This document shows, piece after piece, positions 43,736 through 54,903 of a DNA stretch of 64,000 nt. The position numbers and the translations under genes are program-made. The notes under the pieces were generated by a model, which did no database searches, was not told the origin of the DNA, and was given only the letters and a program-made list of their open reading frames with translations. How positions within the stretch are numbered: position 1 is the stretch's first letter; every line of letters begins with the position of its first letter. This stretch comes from Pectinophora gossypiella (Eukaryota; Arthropoda; Insecta; Lepidoptera; Gelechiidae): assembly GCF_024362695.1 (NCBI RefSeq), contig NC_065417.1, forward strand, positions 5,759,001 through 5,823,000. The letters are read 5' to 3'.

Positions 43736-44159
43736 TGTAATATTTACGACTGGCATTTAAATCTTTTACATCTACAGCGAACTATATGACATTTAAAGGT
43801 CCATTTTTACGTAATATCAAAACACTAGAAAGAACTTAACAACCTTAGTTAGATTCCTGCCTAGCCTACAAAATCAATAGTCATGTAACCAAAACCTATT
43901 TCGGTGGGTACAATTTTAATGGCGAGAGTTGCTCGGTAAATGAATCGAATTCATTATTTCTTCCGGTCATTACTACGTGAGTGCCAAGTCGATACTTTCT
44001 ATTTCTATCTACTGTGGCTGGTCTGATCGAAATTCAAGAGGTATAGGTATTAGGTGGACACTTTAAGATACGAGGAATGTATCAAAGGAAAGAAGGGAAA
44101 AATTAAAAATAAGGCGAACGTCGTGTCTTATAAGCACTTCACGCGGCTTTTAAATTAAT

Positions 44160-44282
44160 ATCAACTGTAATTTTCCGTCGCAAAAGTATAGAATTGAAAA
44201 TAATTTTGAAAATCACACTTGATATTAACTCAGAATCATGGTCTGAATCATCCCCCTCAGGATTCGTTACGATGTCACTAAC
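44160..44282. repeat. Foldback element F, half copy
   Basis: TTGATATTAACTCAGAATCA, CCCCTCAGGATTCGTTACG and TGTCACTAACA; one arm plus part of the loop. Confidence 0.6.
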
Positions 44283-44637
44283 ATGATAACACTCTGTTAA
44301 CCTCTGCCTATCTCTTTGGGGATACAGGAGTTATGCTATTATGTTATATTTATGTAGATTTGGTGTGGCGTTATTTTACGGCGTGAGTCTAATGGCTGCT
44401 TGGCCGGAAATATCTTTCTTCTATCAACACCAGAATTAAATATTAATAAAAAAAAGATAATTATCTACAATGTTTAAATGTATTGATAACTTATGAATAA
44501 GAACATTGTTCAAGAAGATAAAAGGAAACGGCATAATGAATATAATATTGTCTATGAAGTAACAATTGGGATCTTAGAACAAAACTTTTGTTCTGATCAC
44601 AATTGAGTTATAACTTTGTATATACCTAACGTTACAA

Positions 44638-44845
44638 GCAGTTTCCGTGATATAGTGGTTCAAGCGTTGGGCTCATGAACTGCGAGGTTCGGGTTCGATT
44701 CCCGATTTCCACTTTGTGAGACTGACCTTTGTTTGTTAAGGACATTGCAAGCTTGAATCACCTGATTGTCAGAAAAAGTAAAATGATTGCCTGCTTCGGC
44801 GGGCACCCGGGTAATAGCCGTAAAGCAGCTCCACAGTAACTTTGC
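44638..44845 (+). mobile_element. SINE III, 5' part
   Basis: tRNA-like head with A box GTGATATAGTGGTTCAAGCG and B box GGTTCGATTCCCG, then ACTTTGTGAGACTGACC. The central domain is degraded (GGCGGGCACCCGGG) and the 3' third is missing. Confidence 0.7.
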
Positions 44846-45399
44846 GTCTCGCTTATTGAGCGCTGATGTTCAAATTTCAAAATTCGAAACACTTTGAATC
44901 GTCAATTTTTTCATAACGAACGTCTCATCCGCCTAAAACTACTGCAGCTTCTCACAACCTGTATAGCCGGGGAAAAGAAGCTGCAAGAAAAACCTCGGCA
45001 CAGGGCCCTAGACGTTCTTTTAAAAATAAACATAAATTATTGTTATACTATTGAGAAATTTAAATATCAGTTCTCAGACAAAATAATCACTAACCTTTTT
45101 TACAAAGTTTCTGTTTAGCTACTGTCTTAAAACAGTTGACTTACGGCGGCAATAGTAAATCTATGCGACTAATCATAACACCACGCTATTTCAGTAATAT
45201 CCTTGCCACAGGGTACAAATATAACCAGTAACAAAACTCCCGCTGCTGATTTATTTTCGAAACAAATCTACTCACGACATACAAACGTACTTAAAGACAT
45301 CTGGTACGTGTTACCGTTGTTATTACGTGCTCATAAACTAAAAACATTAAGTTGTTATGGAGATTTTTTTTAGACTGGAGTATTCTTCAATACTTAGCA
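44846..45399. other. Unique spacer
   Basis: A 74-codon frame at 44894-45118 has no recognisable features. Nothing else. Confidence 0.35.
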
Positions 45400-45699
45400 C
45401 GGACGGTCTCTGTGGTCCAGTGGTTGAGCGATGTGCTCACGATCCAGAGGTCCCGGGTTTGATTCCCGGTGGGGACAAATCACTTTGTGATCCCTAGTTT
45501 GGTTAGTACATTACAGGCTGATCACCTGATTGTCTGACAGTAAGATGATCACGTTAAGCTGTTGGTACCAGGTTACTACTTACTGATGTAAGTACGTACT
45601 TGTTACATGAGTCATGTCAGGGGCCTATGGCGGTTCAATAATAACCCTGACACCAGATTTGATGGGGTTGGCAATCACCCCACAACCATAGAAGAAAAA
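45400..45699 (+). mobile_element. tRNA-derived SINE II
   Basis: Head GTGGTCCAGTGGTTGAGCG / GGTTTGATTCCCGGTGGGG, TCACTTTGTGATCCC, body to ACCATAGAAGAAAAAT. The central domain is partly deleted. Confidence 0.75.
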
Positions 45700-45747
45700 T
45701 ACTTAGTACGCATTTTCTTTTTTTTCAGCCAATGGCGTGTCAATGGC

Positions 45748-46042
45748 GTTGTGTTGGTTTGGACACGTAGCGGATGACGGATAATAGGATTACGAAAGCA
45801 GTATATAAAGCGAAGGTTGGTGGTAGAGCTGGCAGAGGAAGACCTAGAAGGACGTACATTGACCAAAGTGGAGATGTCCTTAGAAAAGATTCAATACGAT
45901 CTACCCTGAACCGCCGTGCGTGTAAGAAACGATTGATGAATGTGGAGGAAGAAAGAGAAGTGTGTCAGGATCGAAGCAAATGGAATTCCATAGTCTCTGC
46001 TTACCCCGGTGGGAAATAGGCGTGAGTTTATGTATGTATGGC
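45748..46042 (+). pseudogene. LINE B reverse transcriptase C-terminus
   Basis: Encodes DNRITKAVYKAKVGGRAG, GRPRRTYIDQSGDVL and STLNRRACKKRLMNVEE, ending SIVSAYPGGK-stop. The 81-codon frame (45774-46019) is uninterrupted. The 3' end GGCGTGAGTTTATGTATGTA is the tail shared with SINE VI. A 5'-truncated fragment. Confidence 0.7.
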
Positions 46043-46193
46043 GTAACAAATATTATTTGCAAATCTGTAAAAAAGTAACACAATGAAGCGGCCCAGAGTG
46101 GAAAAGATAGCGATAAGCCCTGTCCTGAAAAAGGGGAAAACGTAGACCACGCCAACGGGGTATTGACTTATAATAATAGATTATTAGAATAAT

Positions 46194-46491
46194 GAGGAGC
46201 TCGGTGGCGCAGCGGTAAACGCGCTCGGTCTGCGATTGTTGAAGTTAAGCAACTTTCGCAAAGGCCGGTCATAGGATGGGTGACCACAAAACAAAAAGTT
46301 TTCATCCCGAACTCCTCCGTGCTTCGGAAGGCACGTTAAGCCGTTGGTCCCGGCTGCATTAGCAGTCGTTAATAACCACCAATCCGCACTGGGCCCGCGA
46401 GGTGGTTTAAGGCCCGATCTCCCTATCCATCCATAGGGAAGGCACGTGCCCCAGCAGTGGGGACGTTAATGGGCTGGTGATGATGATGATA
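46194..46491 (+). mobile_element. 5S/tRNA SINE, complete copy
   Basis: The best reference copy (298 bp): GTGGCGCAGCGGTAAACGCG, GAAGTTAAGCAAC, 20 nt, GGATGGGTGACC, A-run, TCCGTGCTTCGGAAGGCACG hairpin, GGCCCGATCTCCC, CCCCAGCAGTGGGG, (GATGAT)n. Flanked by AGAATAAT at 46186-46193 and 46492-46499. Confidence 0.9.
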
Positions 46492-46502
46492 AGAATAATA
46501 AA

Positions 46503-46738
46503 TTATTCTCTATTTGACAGTTGTAACAATATAATATGAAATTTAATATGTCGGATGTGGTAGTTTATTATTTAACGATAATTATCGAATCTTTATTTTT
46601 AACCAGATCATTTTTAAATGCCTATTTTATTTTTACAAAATAAGAATGCTATTTTTTATCTATGTGTTAGAAGTACGAGACCCGAAACATAGGCGGCCAT
46701 GATTGAGCTTCGTGTGACGTAATTTCACAAAATAAACA
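46503..46738 (+). repeat. Dispersed repeat, pair with 15885
   Basis: Same order of blocks as 15885-16085, including GGCGGCCATGATTGAGCTTC. Class unknown. Confidence 0.6.
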
Positions 46739-47105
46739 AAATCTACCTGTCAGGTTTCAAGTTATACTGTTTGACAGTTCCTTAACGTATCGGGATTCCA
46801 AAATGATTGCTATTGCGAGCTGATTAGCCTTTGAACTTTCTGTAACCTCCAAACTTGCATAGCACTGCACATATCCAGATCGGTTGGTATATGCGCCTGC
46901 GACGAAATAAGGAAGTGGACAAGTTGACCTCTCGCTCGCTACAGGGTCTCTGATTCATCATCATTACATTGACTATACTTCCATGCACACGGCAACAGTT
47001 ATATCGGATAATATATGTAGGTAGTTTTGTTTAAGAGTTTATTTGTTATTGTAGGTAAAGTGAAAATGAAAATATCTATTCCACTTTACAGCATGTATTG
47101 ATAAG
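46739..47105. other. Spacer
   Basis: Nothing recognised. Confidence 0.35.
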
Positions 47106-47494
47106 TACAGGTGGGCACAGGCCTCCCCTCAATCAACCGGAGTGGGTATGGAGCACACTTCACCACGCTGCTCCACTGCGGGTTGGTGGAGGTCTTTTTA
47201 CGGCTAATAGCAGGGACCAACGGCTTAACGTGCCCTCCGAATCACGGAATTATCTTACTTTTCCAGACAAACAGGTGATTCAAGCCTGAAAAGTCCTTAC
47301 CTTCTTCTTCTTCTTCTTACGCGTGGGTTGTGAGGTGGAATACCAGTCTCATCAACCCTGGTGTCAGGGTTAAGTCCTTACCAAACAAAGGACAGTCTCA
47401 CAAAGTGATTTCGACAATGTTCCCATTGGGAATCGAATCCGGACCTCCAGATCGTGAGAATGACGCTCTAACCCCTAGACCATGAAGGCTGTTA
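47106..47494 (-). mobile_element. SINE III with nested SINE II tail
   Basis: Nearly full minus-strand SINE III (B box reversed as GGAATCGAATCC; central domain; GGCCTGTGCC-type end). It is interrupted at 47302-47371 by a 70-bp SINE II tail. Confidence 0.8.
47302..47371 (-). mobile_element. 70-bp SINE II tail insertion
   Basis: The minus strand reads AACCCTGACACCAGGGTTGA to CGTAAGAAGAAGAAGAAGAA. A perfect 11-bp duplication AAGTCCTTACC lies at 47291-47301 and 47372-47382. Only the last fifth of SINE II is present, a severe 5' truncation. Confidence 0.85.
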
Positions 47495-47832
47495 CATGGG
47501 TGCTATACTTAGATACATTAATAAATATATGAGAACACAGTATGGTAACATTATAGGCTTGTTTGTGCTATCTGAATTTAAAACCATAAAATCAAGTCAA
47601 GCCAAGTGTTTAAAAAAAGAACGACCGGTGAAGGACTAGCGGGCAATCACCGGGATGACAACATAGCTTTTTGTAAATTTTAATATGTAACTTGCATATA
47701 TACATAAACATCAGTGTACTGGGACTGGTTGGGATATGAAAATCACATGTTATAACGAAAAACAACGATTTTTTTTATGATAAAACATGGGGGGGGAGCA
47801 CAAGTTATTGTGCCCTGGATGATAAACATCAT

Positions 47833-48104
47833 ACATACATACATACATAAACTCACGCCCGTAATCCCAAATGGGGTGGGCAGAGCCACAAGTAATCAAA
47901 GACAACTTGCAGCCACTGTTGATACGAAGTCCTAAGATGGATATGACGAACCTCATGGTGATAAGGGATCAGCCCATCGCCCATAACATTAGTCCATCAT
48001 GTTAGAGGACGCAATCCCTCTGTCGGTTTTTACGACATGCCCGGGAAGACAAGCAGCTGAACGTGTTCTATGTTTTTTATTTGCTCCCAGAACAGCATAG
48101 AAGC
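47833..48104 (-). mobile_element. SINE VI, full length (272 bp)
   Basis: Same ends as 41891-42169. A perfect 14-bp duplication ATGATAAACATCAT lies at 47819-47832 and 48105-48118. Confidence 0.82.
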
Positions 48105-48204
48105 ATGATAAACATCATGGTGATGATATACAATACTTATACATACAAAAAATCACGCTTGAAATTTCTAACGGAGTGACCAGTGCTACAATTGATCAAT
48201 AAGA

Positions 48205-48478
48205 TATTTGGGTAGTTTCCTAGGTCAAAGATAAATATCCCAATTGGGGTAGTCAGAGGTGCATCCATTGCAAGATGAACTATGTACCCACAGCTCATGG
48301 AGCTTTCTCTTAGACCAACGTGATAGGTGGTGAGCCGTATCGCCGTCTATAATGGTCGAGCCGACTATGTTAGTGAAAACGGCACTTAAGATAAATTAAT
48401 AACTCATTGATGCAAGTTCTGTACCCGGGTTCGAAACGCGCGCGCGCGCTCCCCGTTGTAGCCACAGGAATAGCGACT
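48205..48478 (-). mobile_element. SINE V, near full length
   Basis: The minus strand starts near TGGCTACAACGGGGAGCGC, then a CG-repeat, B box GGTTCGAA-like, body GGCTCGACCATTATAGACGG and end CTGACTACCCCAATTGGG. Confidence 0.65.
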
Positions 48479-49192
48479 TTAATAATTCAGAATAGTACCG
48501 TATGTAGGGAGCGCTGGTAATTTTAATAAAACCCCACACAAACAATTGAATGAACTGTATTACTTATTAATTAAATTACAAGATCCAAACATTGAGACGC
48601 GTTGGCTTGCTCGCGCTAGAGATGTGACTGACCATAAATGGTAGACTATTAGGTATGTCCCATACACCGTAATTCACCTTGTTTATATGATAAACAATAA
48701 GTAGATATTCGGATTGTATCATCACACCTGCAAGGAACAAAGGATATTAACATTTGCGTGATGTTGAGCAAACATGTTCCTAATAAAGCATTACTGGCGA
48801 ATACCAAATGCTTTATTCATAGTTCGGAATCACTGCGAATCATAGGTATTTAATTTTCATACACATACATAACTAGGTACATTTATTTATTTATTTTTAT
48901 TTATTTATTTATTTGTACACAAAAAACAGATAGTACAGGCAAGCTTATCTCTAAACAAAGAGATTTCTTCCAGCTGACCTACGTGACAAGAGAGACTTTC
49001 AACGTATAATATTATATAGATAGACATACATACGCGTACAAATTATTTAGAAATTACTTATACTAATATAAGACACAATATTAACCTAAACCTACAAACC
49101 ACATTTAAATAAATTATAATATAATATATATTTCATAAATATATAAACATATTATATACTTTCTATATTGGTTTATGTATAATACGCATGTT
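48479..49192. other. Spacer with LINE-tail-like low complexity
   Basis: 48884-48920 is (ATTT)n, and 48880-49170 looks like a reversed LINE 3' UTR (ends ATTTATTTATTTGTACACAA). No gene. Confidence 0.4.
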
Positions 49193-49456
49193 TGAGCCGT
49201 GGTAAAGCGAATACGACGTCAATCTACCGTAGATCTCACTGTAAGGTCGCAAATTCAGATCCCAGCACGGGCCTAAATCAATTTTAGTATTTGTTTTCGA
49301 ATTCAGGTTTGGATCATAAATGATTACCATTAACCTGCAATGGTTTTCCCTTCTAGTTTGAAATTAGAAGGTCCGAGAAGCAGTCGCTTCTGTAAAAATT
49401 CGGACCTGTCAAATATTCAAGTTAGATAAGCGGATCCTGTGAAAATGGGATAACGC
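49193..49456 (+). mobile_element. SINE IV, diverged
   Basis: GTAAGGTCGCAAATTCAGAT (degenerate B box), TTTGGATCATAAATGATTAC, GGTTTTCCCTTC, CGGACCTGTCAAATATTCAA, GATAACGCTAGGGAC. Confidence 0.6.
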
Positions 49457-49848
49457 TAGGGACATGTTGAGACACAAGTTATAACCTGCTCAGCACACAA
49501 CTTTCAGCCACTTTTTTGATTTGAATTCCTAGGATAGACATAATGATGAACCCTGTGAGTACTCATATGTCCAACGTGACATTAGAAAGGACCCAATCAT
49601 AGATTCTATCCCTAACACACGTTGTGCTAATCGAAATAAAACAAAATCGTTCGAATTTTAAATTTCCAACTCGTATGTCACCGTTGCAACTTCCCCAATT
49701 TTTCAAATTTAAAAAATGGCAAGTCGCGTCCAACTTTCTGAAGTTATGCGCTAACAAACGTTACCAGAATTTCATCAACAGAATTTCATTATTTTCTATA
49801 TTATAATATAAGTAGGTACATATAAAAAGAAAGAAGGTTGTTGTAAAT

Positions 49849-50107
49849 CAAATATTGATAGTTGTTGAGGACAGAAGAGGCAAGATGATTGGACGCTTAA
49901 TAAGACACAACGCGCGAAGTTATTAAAAATATCATAGAAGGGAAGCTACAAGGAAAGAGAGGAAGGGGAAGACCAAGAAGAGCTTATATGGAACAAATTA
50001 AAGAGAAGGCGGACCTCGTGTCTTATAAGGAAGTGAAAGAATTGGCCTTTGATAGACAAGAATGGATAATGCTCTACCGACAAGTGCGTGGCTCTTAAAT
50101 TAGTGAT
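49849..50107 (+). pseudogene. LINE A reverse transcriptase C-terminus
   Basis: Encodes VEDRRGKMIGRLIRH, then a small insertion shifts the frame. GRGRPRRAYMEQIKEKAD continues and it ends GAGCGTGGCTCTTAAATTAG-like. Dead, 5'-truncated. Confidence 0.7.
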
Positions 50108-50369
50108 ATAAGTAGTTTTAATAATTTATTGTAAAATGTCTCAGACGTTAAAAATACTACAGACTAGCTTTAGTAGGTAAACATTTCCAGCTAATTTCAC
50201 TGAAACCAATTATACTTAGTTGTTATCTTATCGTTTCTTTAGTTAAACAATATAGGTAGACTTATCAACAAAGTAGAGCAACATTTTCATGGGCAGACTT
50301 TATAAGAAATGCATCATAAGTATAAAATAGTAATTACTAATATTTGTTAAATACTAATAGAATTAAAGT

Positions 50370-50698
50370 GACAGCCTCCGTGGTCTAGTGGTTAGAGCGT
50401 TAGGCTCACGATCTGGAGGTCCGGGTTCGATTCCCGATGGGGACATTGTCGAAATCACTTTGTGAGACTGTCCTTTGTTTGGTAAGGACTTTTCAGGCTT
50501 GAATCACCTGATTGTCCGAAAAAGTAAGATGATTCGGTGCTTCGGAGGGCACGTTAAGCCGTTGGTCCCGGCTATTAGCCGTAAAAACACCTCCACCAAC
50601 CCGCAGTGGAGCAGCGTGGTGGAGTATGCTCCATACCCCCTCCGGTTGATTGAGGGGAGGCCTGTGCCCAGTAGTGGGACGTATATAGGCAGTTTATG
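50370..50698 (+). mobile_element. SINE III, complete copy
   Basis: 329 bp: A box GTGGTCTAGTGGTTAGAGCG, B box GGTTCGATTCCCG, TCACTTTGTGAGACTGTCC, central domain (GGCACGTTAAGCCGTTGGTCC), CCACCAACCCGCAGTGGAGC, GTGCCCAGTAGTGGGACGTA. Flanked by TAATAGAATTAAAGT (50355) and TAATAGAATAAAGT (50699), a duplication with one gap. Confidence 0.85.
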
Positions 50699-50723
50699 TA
50701 ATAGAATAAAGTATCGAATCCAA

Positions 50724-50796
50724 TAATCTGTCAAATCTTCAGGTTAGGTTAGCGGACTCTGTGAAAAAACAGGATAACGCTAGGGAGATGATAAGG
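50724..50796 (+). repeat. SINE IV tail fragment
   Basis: TCTGTCAAATCTTCAGGTTA to GGATAACGCTAGGGAGATGA. Confidence 0.55.
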
Positions 50797-50817
50797 ATGA
50801 CATCTATTGAAATAGTC

Positions 50818-51079
50818 TTCTTCAATCGTGTGGGTTGTGAGGTGGATTACCAACCCCATCAACCCTTACATCAGTAAGTAGTAACCGGGACCGTCTGGGC
50901 GTCTTAACGTGCCTTCCGAAGCACGGATCATCCTACGTTTGGACAATGAGGTGATCAGCCTGTAATGTCCTAACCAAACTAGGGATCACAAAGTGATTCT
51001 TGTGATTTGTCCCCACCGGGATTCGAACCCGAGACTTCGTATCGTGAGCACAACGCTTAACCACTGGACCACGGAGGAA
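50818..51079 (-). mobile_element. tRNA-derived SINE II
   Basis: Head reversed as GGGATTCGAACCCGAG; a body deletion removes about 60 bp (CAACCC joined to TTACATCAG). Confidence 0.75.
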
Positions 51080-51255
51080 GTCAAGTATGACATACTTACA
51101 TGGTTGGTGAACAGTTTGGTCGTCTAGCGGGCAGAGGTCCATTAATTTCGAGTCCCCCATGCTCCGAAGGTCACTAAAGTTGTCGGTACCAATGGCACGT
51201 GTATGGAAGTATTTTGGTTCCGTATACGATATAAGTCAAATATCAAGTCCTAAAT

Positions 51256-51578
51256 CATCATCTCCCTATCATTATCCCGTTTTTTCCACAAGGTCCGCTT
51301 ACCTAACTTGAATATTTTACAGGTCCGGTTTTTTACAGAAGCAAAACTGACCTTCCAAACCGCGAAGGGAAAACTAGCTCAATACATAAACGCATTTTTC
51401 GGGAATGTGGGTTTCCTCACGATGTTTTCTTTCACTGCTGATCACGTGATAATCATTTATGATCCAAACATGAATTCGAAAACAGATTTTGATAATCATA
51501 GGTTTAGGCCTGTGCTGGATTCGTGCCTGCGACCGTACAGTGAGAGGATCGAACTGGGCTACGCTCTTCTTAACCTAA
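51256..51578 (-). mobile_element. SINE IV, near full length
   Basis: CATGAATTCGAAAACAGATT, TTTATGATCCAAACATG, CTCACGATGTTTTCTTTC, CAGGTCCGGTTTTTTACAGA in reverse order. The 94-codon plus frame across it (51308-51592) is an artefact. Confidence 0.65.
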
Positions 51579-53635
51579 ATAATAAAACATAATAATAAAA
51601 AGAAATCTAATGACCATCGACATTCCGACTTCCTTCTGTTTCGGTACAGCTAGCAGCTGTGTGGTGACGTCATCTAAACCAACACACTCGTTTGAGTGCA
51701 ACCTCGGTGCGTGCGCACTCAAGACTCGCCGCGATCTATACTTGATATCGTAGTCAATGGAGCGTTGATATTTTCTATGTCAATTGGTCGGCGTTAAAAA
51801 TTGGAATGATGATAGATGGCTGTTTTAATTCTAAATGCTCTGATGAAACTGAAAGCGAGTGTTATTGTATCAGTTTTAATAGTAGTGAAAGATTCATTTA
51901 TTGTGTCGTTTTTATTTATTTATTAATACTATCACATAGTTTTCATTTCTTTACTAATTAAGTCTTATTAAGTATAATAGGTAAAGTTCTCATGTGAATC
52001 ACAGTTACAGTTGAGTAGGTAGGTATGTATATTAACTTACATAAAATAAGAAACAATAATGTAAGAACTTAGGTTTTTTTTAAAATTATTACAATTGATG
52101 GTTCGCACAATCATCGATGATGATGGATGGATGATGATCCATCATTTCGAAAATGTTTATAAACCTTATTTTTAAAATTGTTCGATATTATTATGTCAGT
52201 ATCAATTCGGGTATGTACTATTTCTACTTTTATAACTTCTTTCATTATACTATACTTTCACTATGGTATGCTACTTGAAGGAAGATAAGAGGAGACTTCC
52301 AACTACCAGAGGGACATGAAGACTCAAGACCTCAAAGAAGGTGATGTTGTCAGCCAGCGAGATACCTACCAAGCGCCGCGTAACGGACAGGCAAGGAAAG
52401 ACAAGGTGAAAAGAGTCTAGACTATTTCCTTGGTTAGCTAATACCTACCAGGTAACCTTTAAATGAATGTAGATTTTAGAAGGTAGGTAAGGACTAGTTA
52501 ACACCTCTAAAATCTACATGGTTAGCCATTAGGGACCTAACTTACTAGGACAAAATGGTAGTGGGACCATGTCACCTGGTGGCGATCATACACTTTGTTG
52601 GTGGCGCGACCTAGTGAGATATGGCCCTTAGTATACTTATCTGACCTACTAAACTGTAAAACAAACTATTGTTTATAAAATAAATAACATTAAAAATGAA
52701 CCGTTGTATGTATAAGTAAGTGGGTATGTAAGCAATCTTAGATTCTGCTTAAGATTGTTCGATCAAATAGTTGATAAACAATAGTGGATTGTACTTTATG
52801 CTTGGAGCGACTCTCAAGGCCGTACTTATTGCGTCTTATTTACTTTGACTCTTTACTATAAGGAAGTTCCGATTAATCACCATTGTCATCGAGTCATCGT
52901 TAATCGATCTACAGTTCATCTAGACACGCGGGAGCGTGTCAAGCCAAGTTCAAGTCATAGAACTAGCGAGCATAATATAGCACCGTGTGTAATATTACAC
53001 GAACCATTTGGAGCCACTTTTGACCCCCTTATAATTCAAAAACTATTGCACATAAACGCGTCAAATATCGTATATAAAAAAAAAACCAAGTCGGACAAGT
53101 TATAAGAAGAAATTATATTTTATGTTGTTATACATAAATTTTAGAACTGACCATTGAAATGTATTATAACATGTCATGCATAGTATCTTGTTGGTTCAGC
53201 GTAACAACAGTAAGTATATAATTGATATCGCGTGGTTTCCAGCATTCGTGCCCGTTTAATTGCAATAGACTCGCTCCCTATTACTTGGTACTTACATAAA
53301 TATAGTTGGCGTGGAATCATACTATAATGTTACACATCTGCCTATACCGTTGGGAATACGGGCGTGGTGCTTTGCATGTTTCTAAAGTATTGTCAATTGT
53401 CGGTCAAATGGTGAACATTGTTAGGCAGACGTTAAGTCACCTCAGTGATGTAACAGTGGAGGAGAACAAGGCTTCGTTATTCGTCTATTTCCGTAGCGAT
53501 TAGCGATGTAATTAACAACTTGATGTATGAATCAATGACTCAAAACAACGCCACTCAGCCTGCAATGTCCACAAAATGATTTTCCACAGTGACTCGTCAG
53601 GAATCGAACCCGGCCCAGATTGTGAATCTAATGCT
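51579..53635. other. 2 kb mostly unique DNA
   Basis: The longest stretch of this part without recognised repeats. It has a CRE-like TGACGTCA near 51665, with GC-richer sequence and an inverted GAGTGC/GCACTC pair around 51695-51722. An imperfect inverted pair GTAGATTTTAGA / TCTAAAATCTAC lies at 52470-52518. No exon could be supported. Confidence 0.4.
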
Positions 53636-54305
53636 TTTTTTTGACGTGACTTATTGTAAATTTGCCGCAGATGACATTAACTACTTGGCCGGACATATGC
53701 ATCCGCGTCCAATTCAACAACGCTTTTAGGGTGTTATTGCGGCTGCCTCGCTTCTGTAGCGCCTCGGGCATGTTCGCTGAAGCTCGCGTCGACTGCTTTT
53801 ATACGACTATGAGGAAGCGATGCACGTCTCTGGTGCGCAGGGTGCGGGGCAGCGGCAACCCCGCCCTCTCGATGATAGGTGCGCGACTCGACTGCCCGTA
53901 TCTGCGTAGATGCTGTGACTTGCATGTCATAGGATCTAATATTAGATAAGGCTACTAACATCTAGAATAAGATTACTAACACATATGAGACATGTTTCGT
54001 GAATTAAATAAATTATTATTATTATTATATGGGAAGCGCTGAGAGCTCTCACCCGGTACAAAATTTAAGACAACAGGCCTGAGGGTGCCTAGTTGGGCGC
54101 GAACCTCGGCTCAGGGCGTCGTCTGAGATGAACAATGTTTGAAAGAATTAATCGACCCCAGTCGGTCGATAGAGATAAGCGCTGAATGAGGGAAATCGTC
54201 GACCACGCCGGCGGGGTCGGTATCGGGATTCTGAAGTGTTTGGTGTCGCGAGCTGATTGGCCGCCTCTATGGCCAGAGTAATCGGGTCGTCGGGAAAATC
54301 TAATG
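53636..54305 (+). repeat. Repeat G, longest copy, interrupted
   Basis: GACGTGACTTATTGTAAATT to TTGGCCGGACATATG, then a LINE insertion, then GGAAGCGCTGAGAGCTCTCA through GGCGCGAACCTCGGCTCAGG, CGATAGAGATAAGCGCTGAA and ACCACGCCGGCGGGGTCGG. It defines a family at least 350 bp long. Confidence 0.7.
53700..54026 (+). pseudogene. CR1/Jockey-type LINE 3' end, 327 bp
   Basis: Encodes NNAFRVLLRLPRFCSASGMF, RVDCFYTTMRKRCTSLVRRV and SGNPALSMIGARLDCPYL, the RT C-terminus, with a stop at 53949 and a (TTA)n tail. A 5-bp duplication ATATG (53695-53699 and 54027-54031) flanks it within repeat G. Confidence 0.7.
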
Positions 54306-54575
54306 CTCTAACCACTAAAGCTTCATCATATAACTCGTATTGTGAAATTCATCACGGTTTTAACGCTAAGTGTGGCAATGGTGTCTATTCAGAGACATAC
54401 TTAATCTAATTTTAGTTTCATAGCTCGCCGTCCTGCACTTATAATAAGTCCAAGAAAGAGACAGCTAGTTTTAGTCCTGTCAAGTTAAGTTGGTGGTTAT
54501 TTATGTTACCCGAATCTCTAAGTTATGTTTGGTGATTAGCGGCTCTAGTACATCCGGATAAGGTGTACGTTGTGG

Positions 54576-54632
54576 CCGGCCAAGTAGTGAATGCCATCTC
54601 TGTAAACCTACAATAAGGCACGTCTTAAAAAG
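54576..54632 (-). repeat. Repeat G fragment
   Basis: GGCCGGCCAAGTAGTGAATG and TACAATAAGGCACGTC. Confidence 0.55.
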
Positions 54633-54899
54633 TTGTTTGGCTTAACAGTAATAACAGTAATAATGTCATCATCATCAGCCCATTAACGTCCCCATTGCTG
54701 GAGCACGGGCCTTCCCTATGGATGGATAGGGAGATCGGGCCCTAAACCACCACGCGGGCCCAGTGCGGATTGGTGGTTATTAACGACTGCTAATGCAACC
54801 GGGTCCAACGGCTTAACGTGCCTTCCGAAGCACGGAGGAGCTCGAGATGAAAACTTTTTTTACCGACTTCAAAAAAGGAGGAGGTTCTCAATTCGACCG

Positions 54900-54903
<4 letters not shown>

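Noticed and set aside
46230..46290. 5S rRNA gene
   Set aside because: Only about 50 nt resemble 5S; the rest of the 120-nt RNA is absent and the segment lies in a SINE.
51308..51592. 94-codon frame
   Set aside because: It lies entirely in a reversed SINE IV copy.
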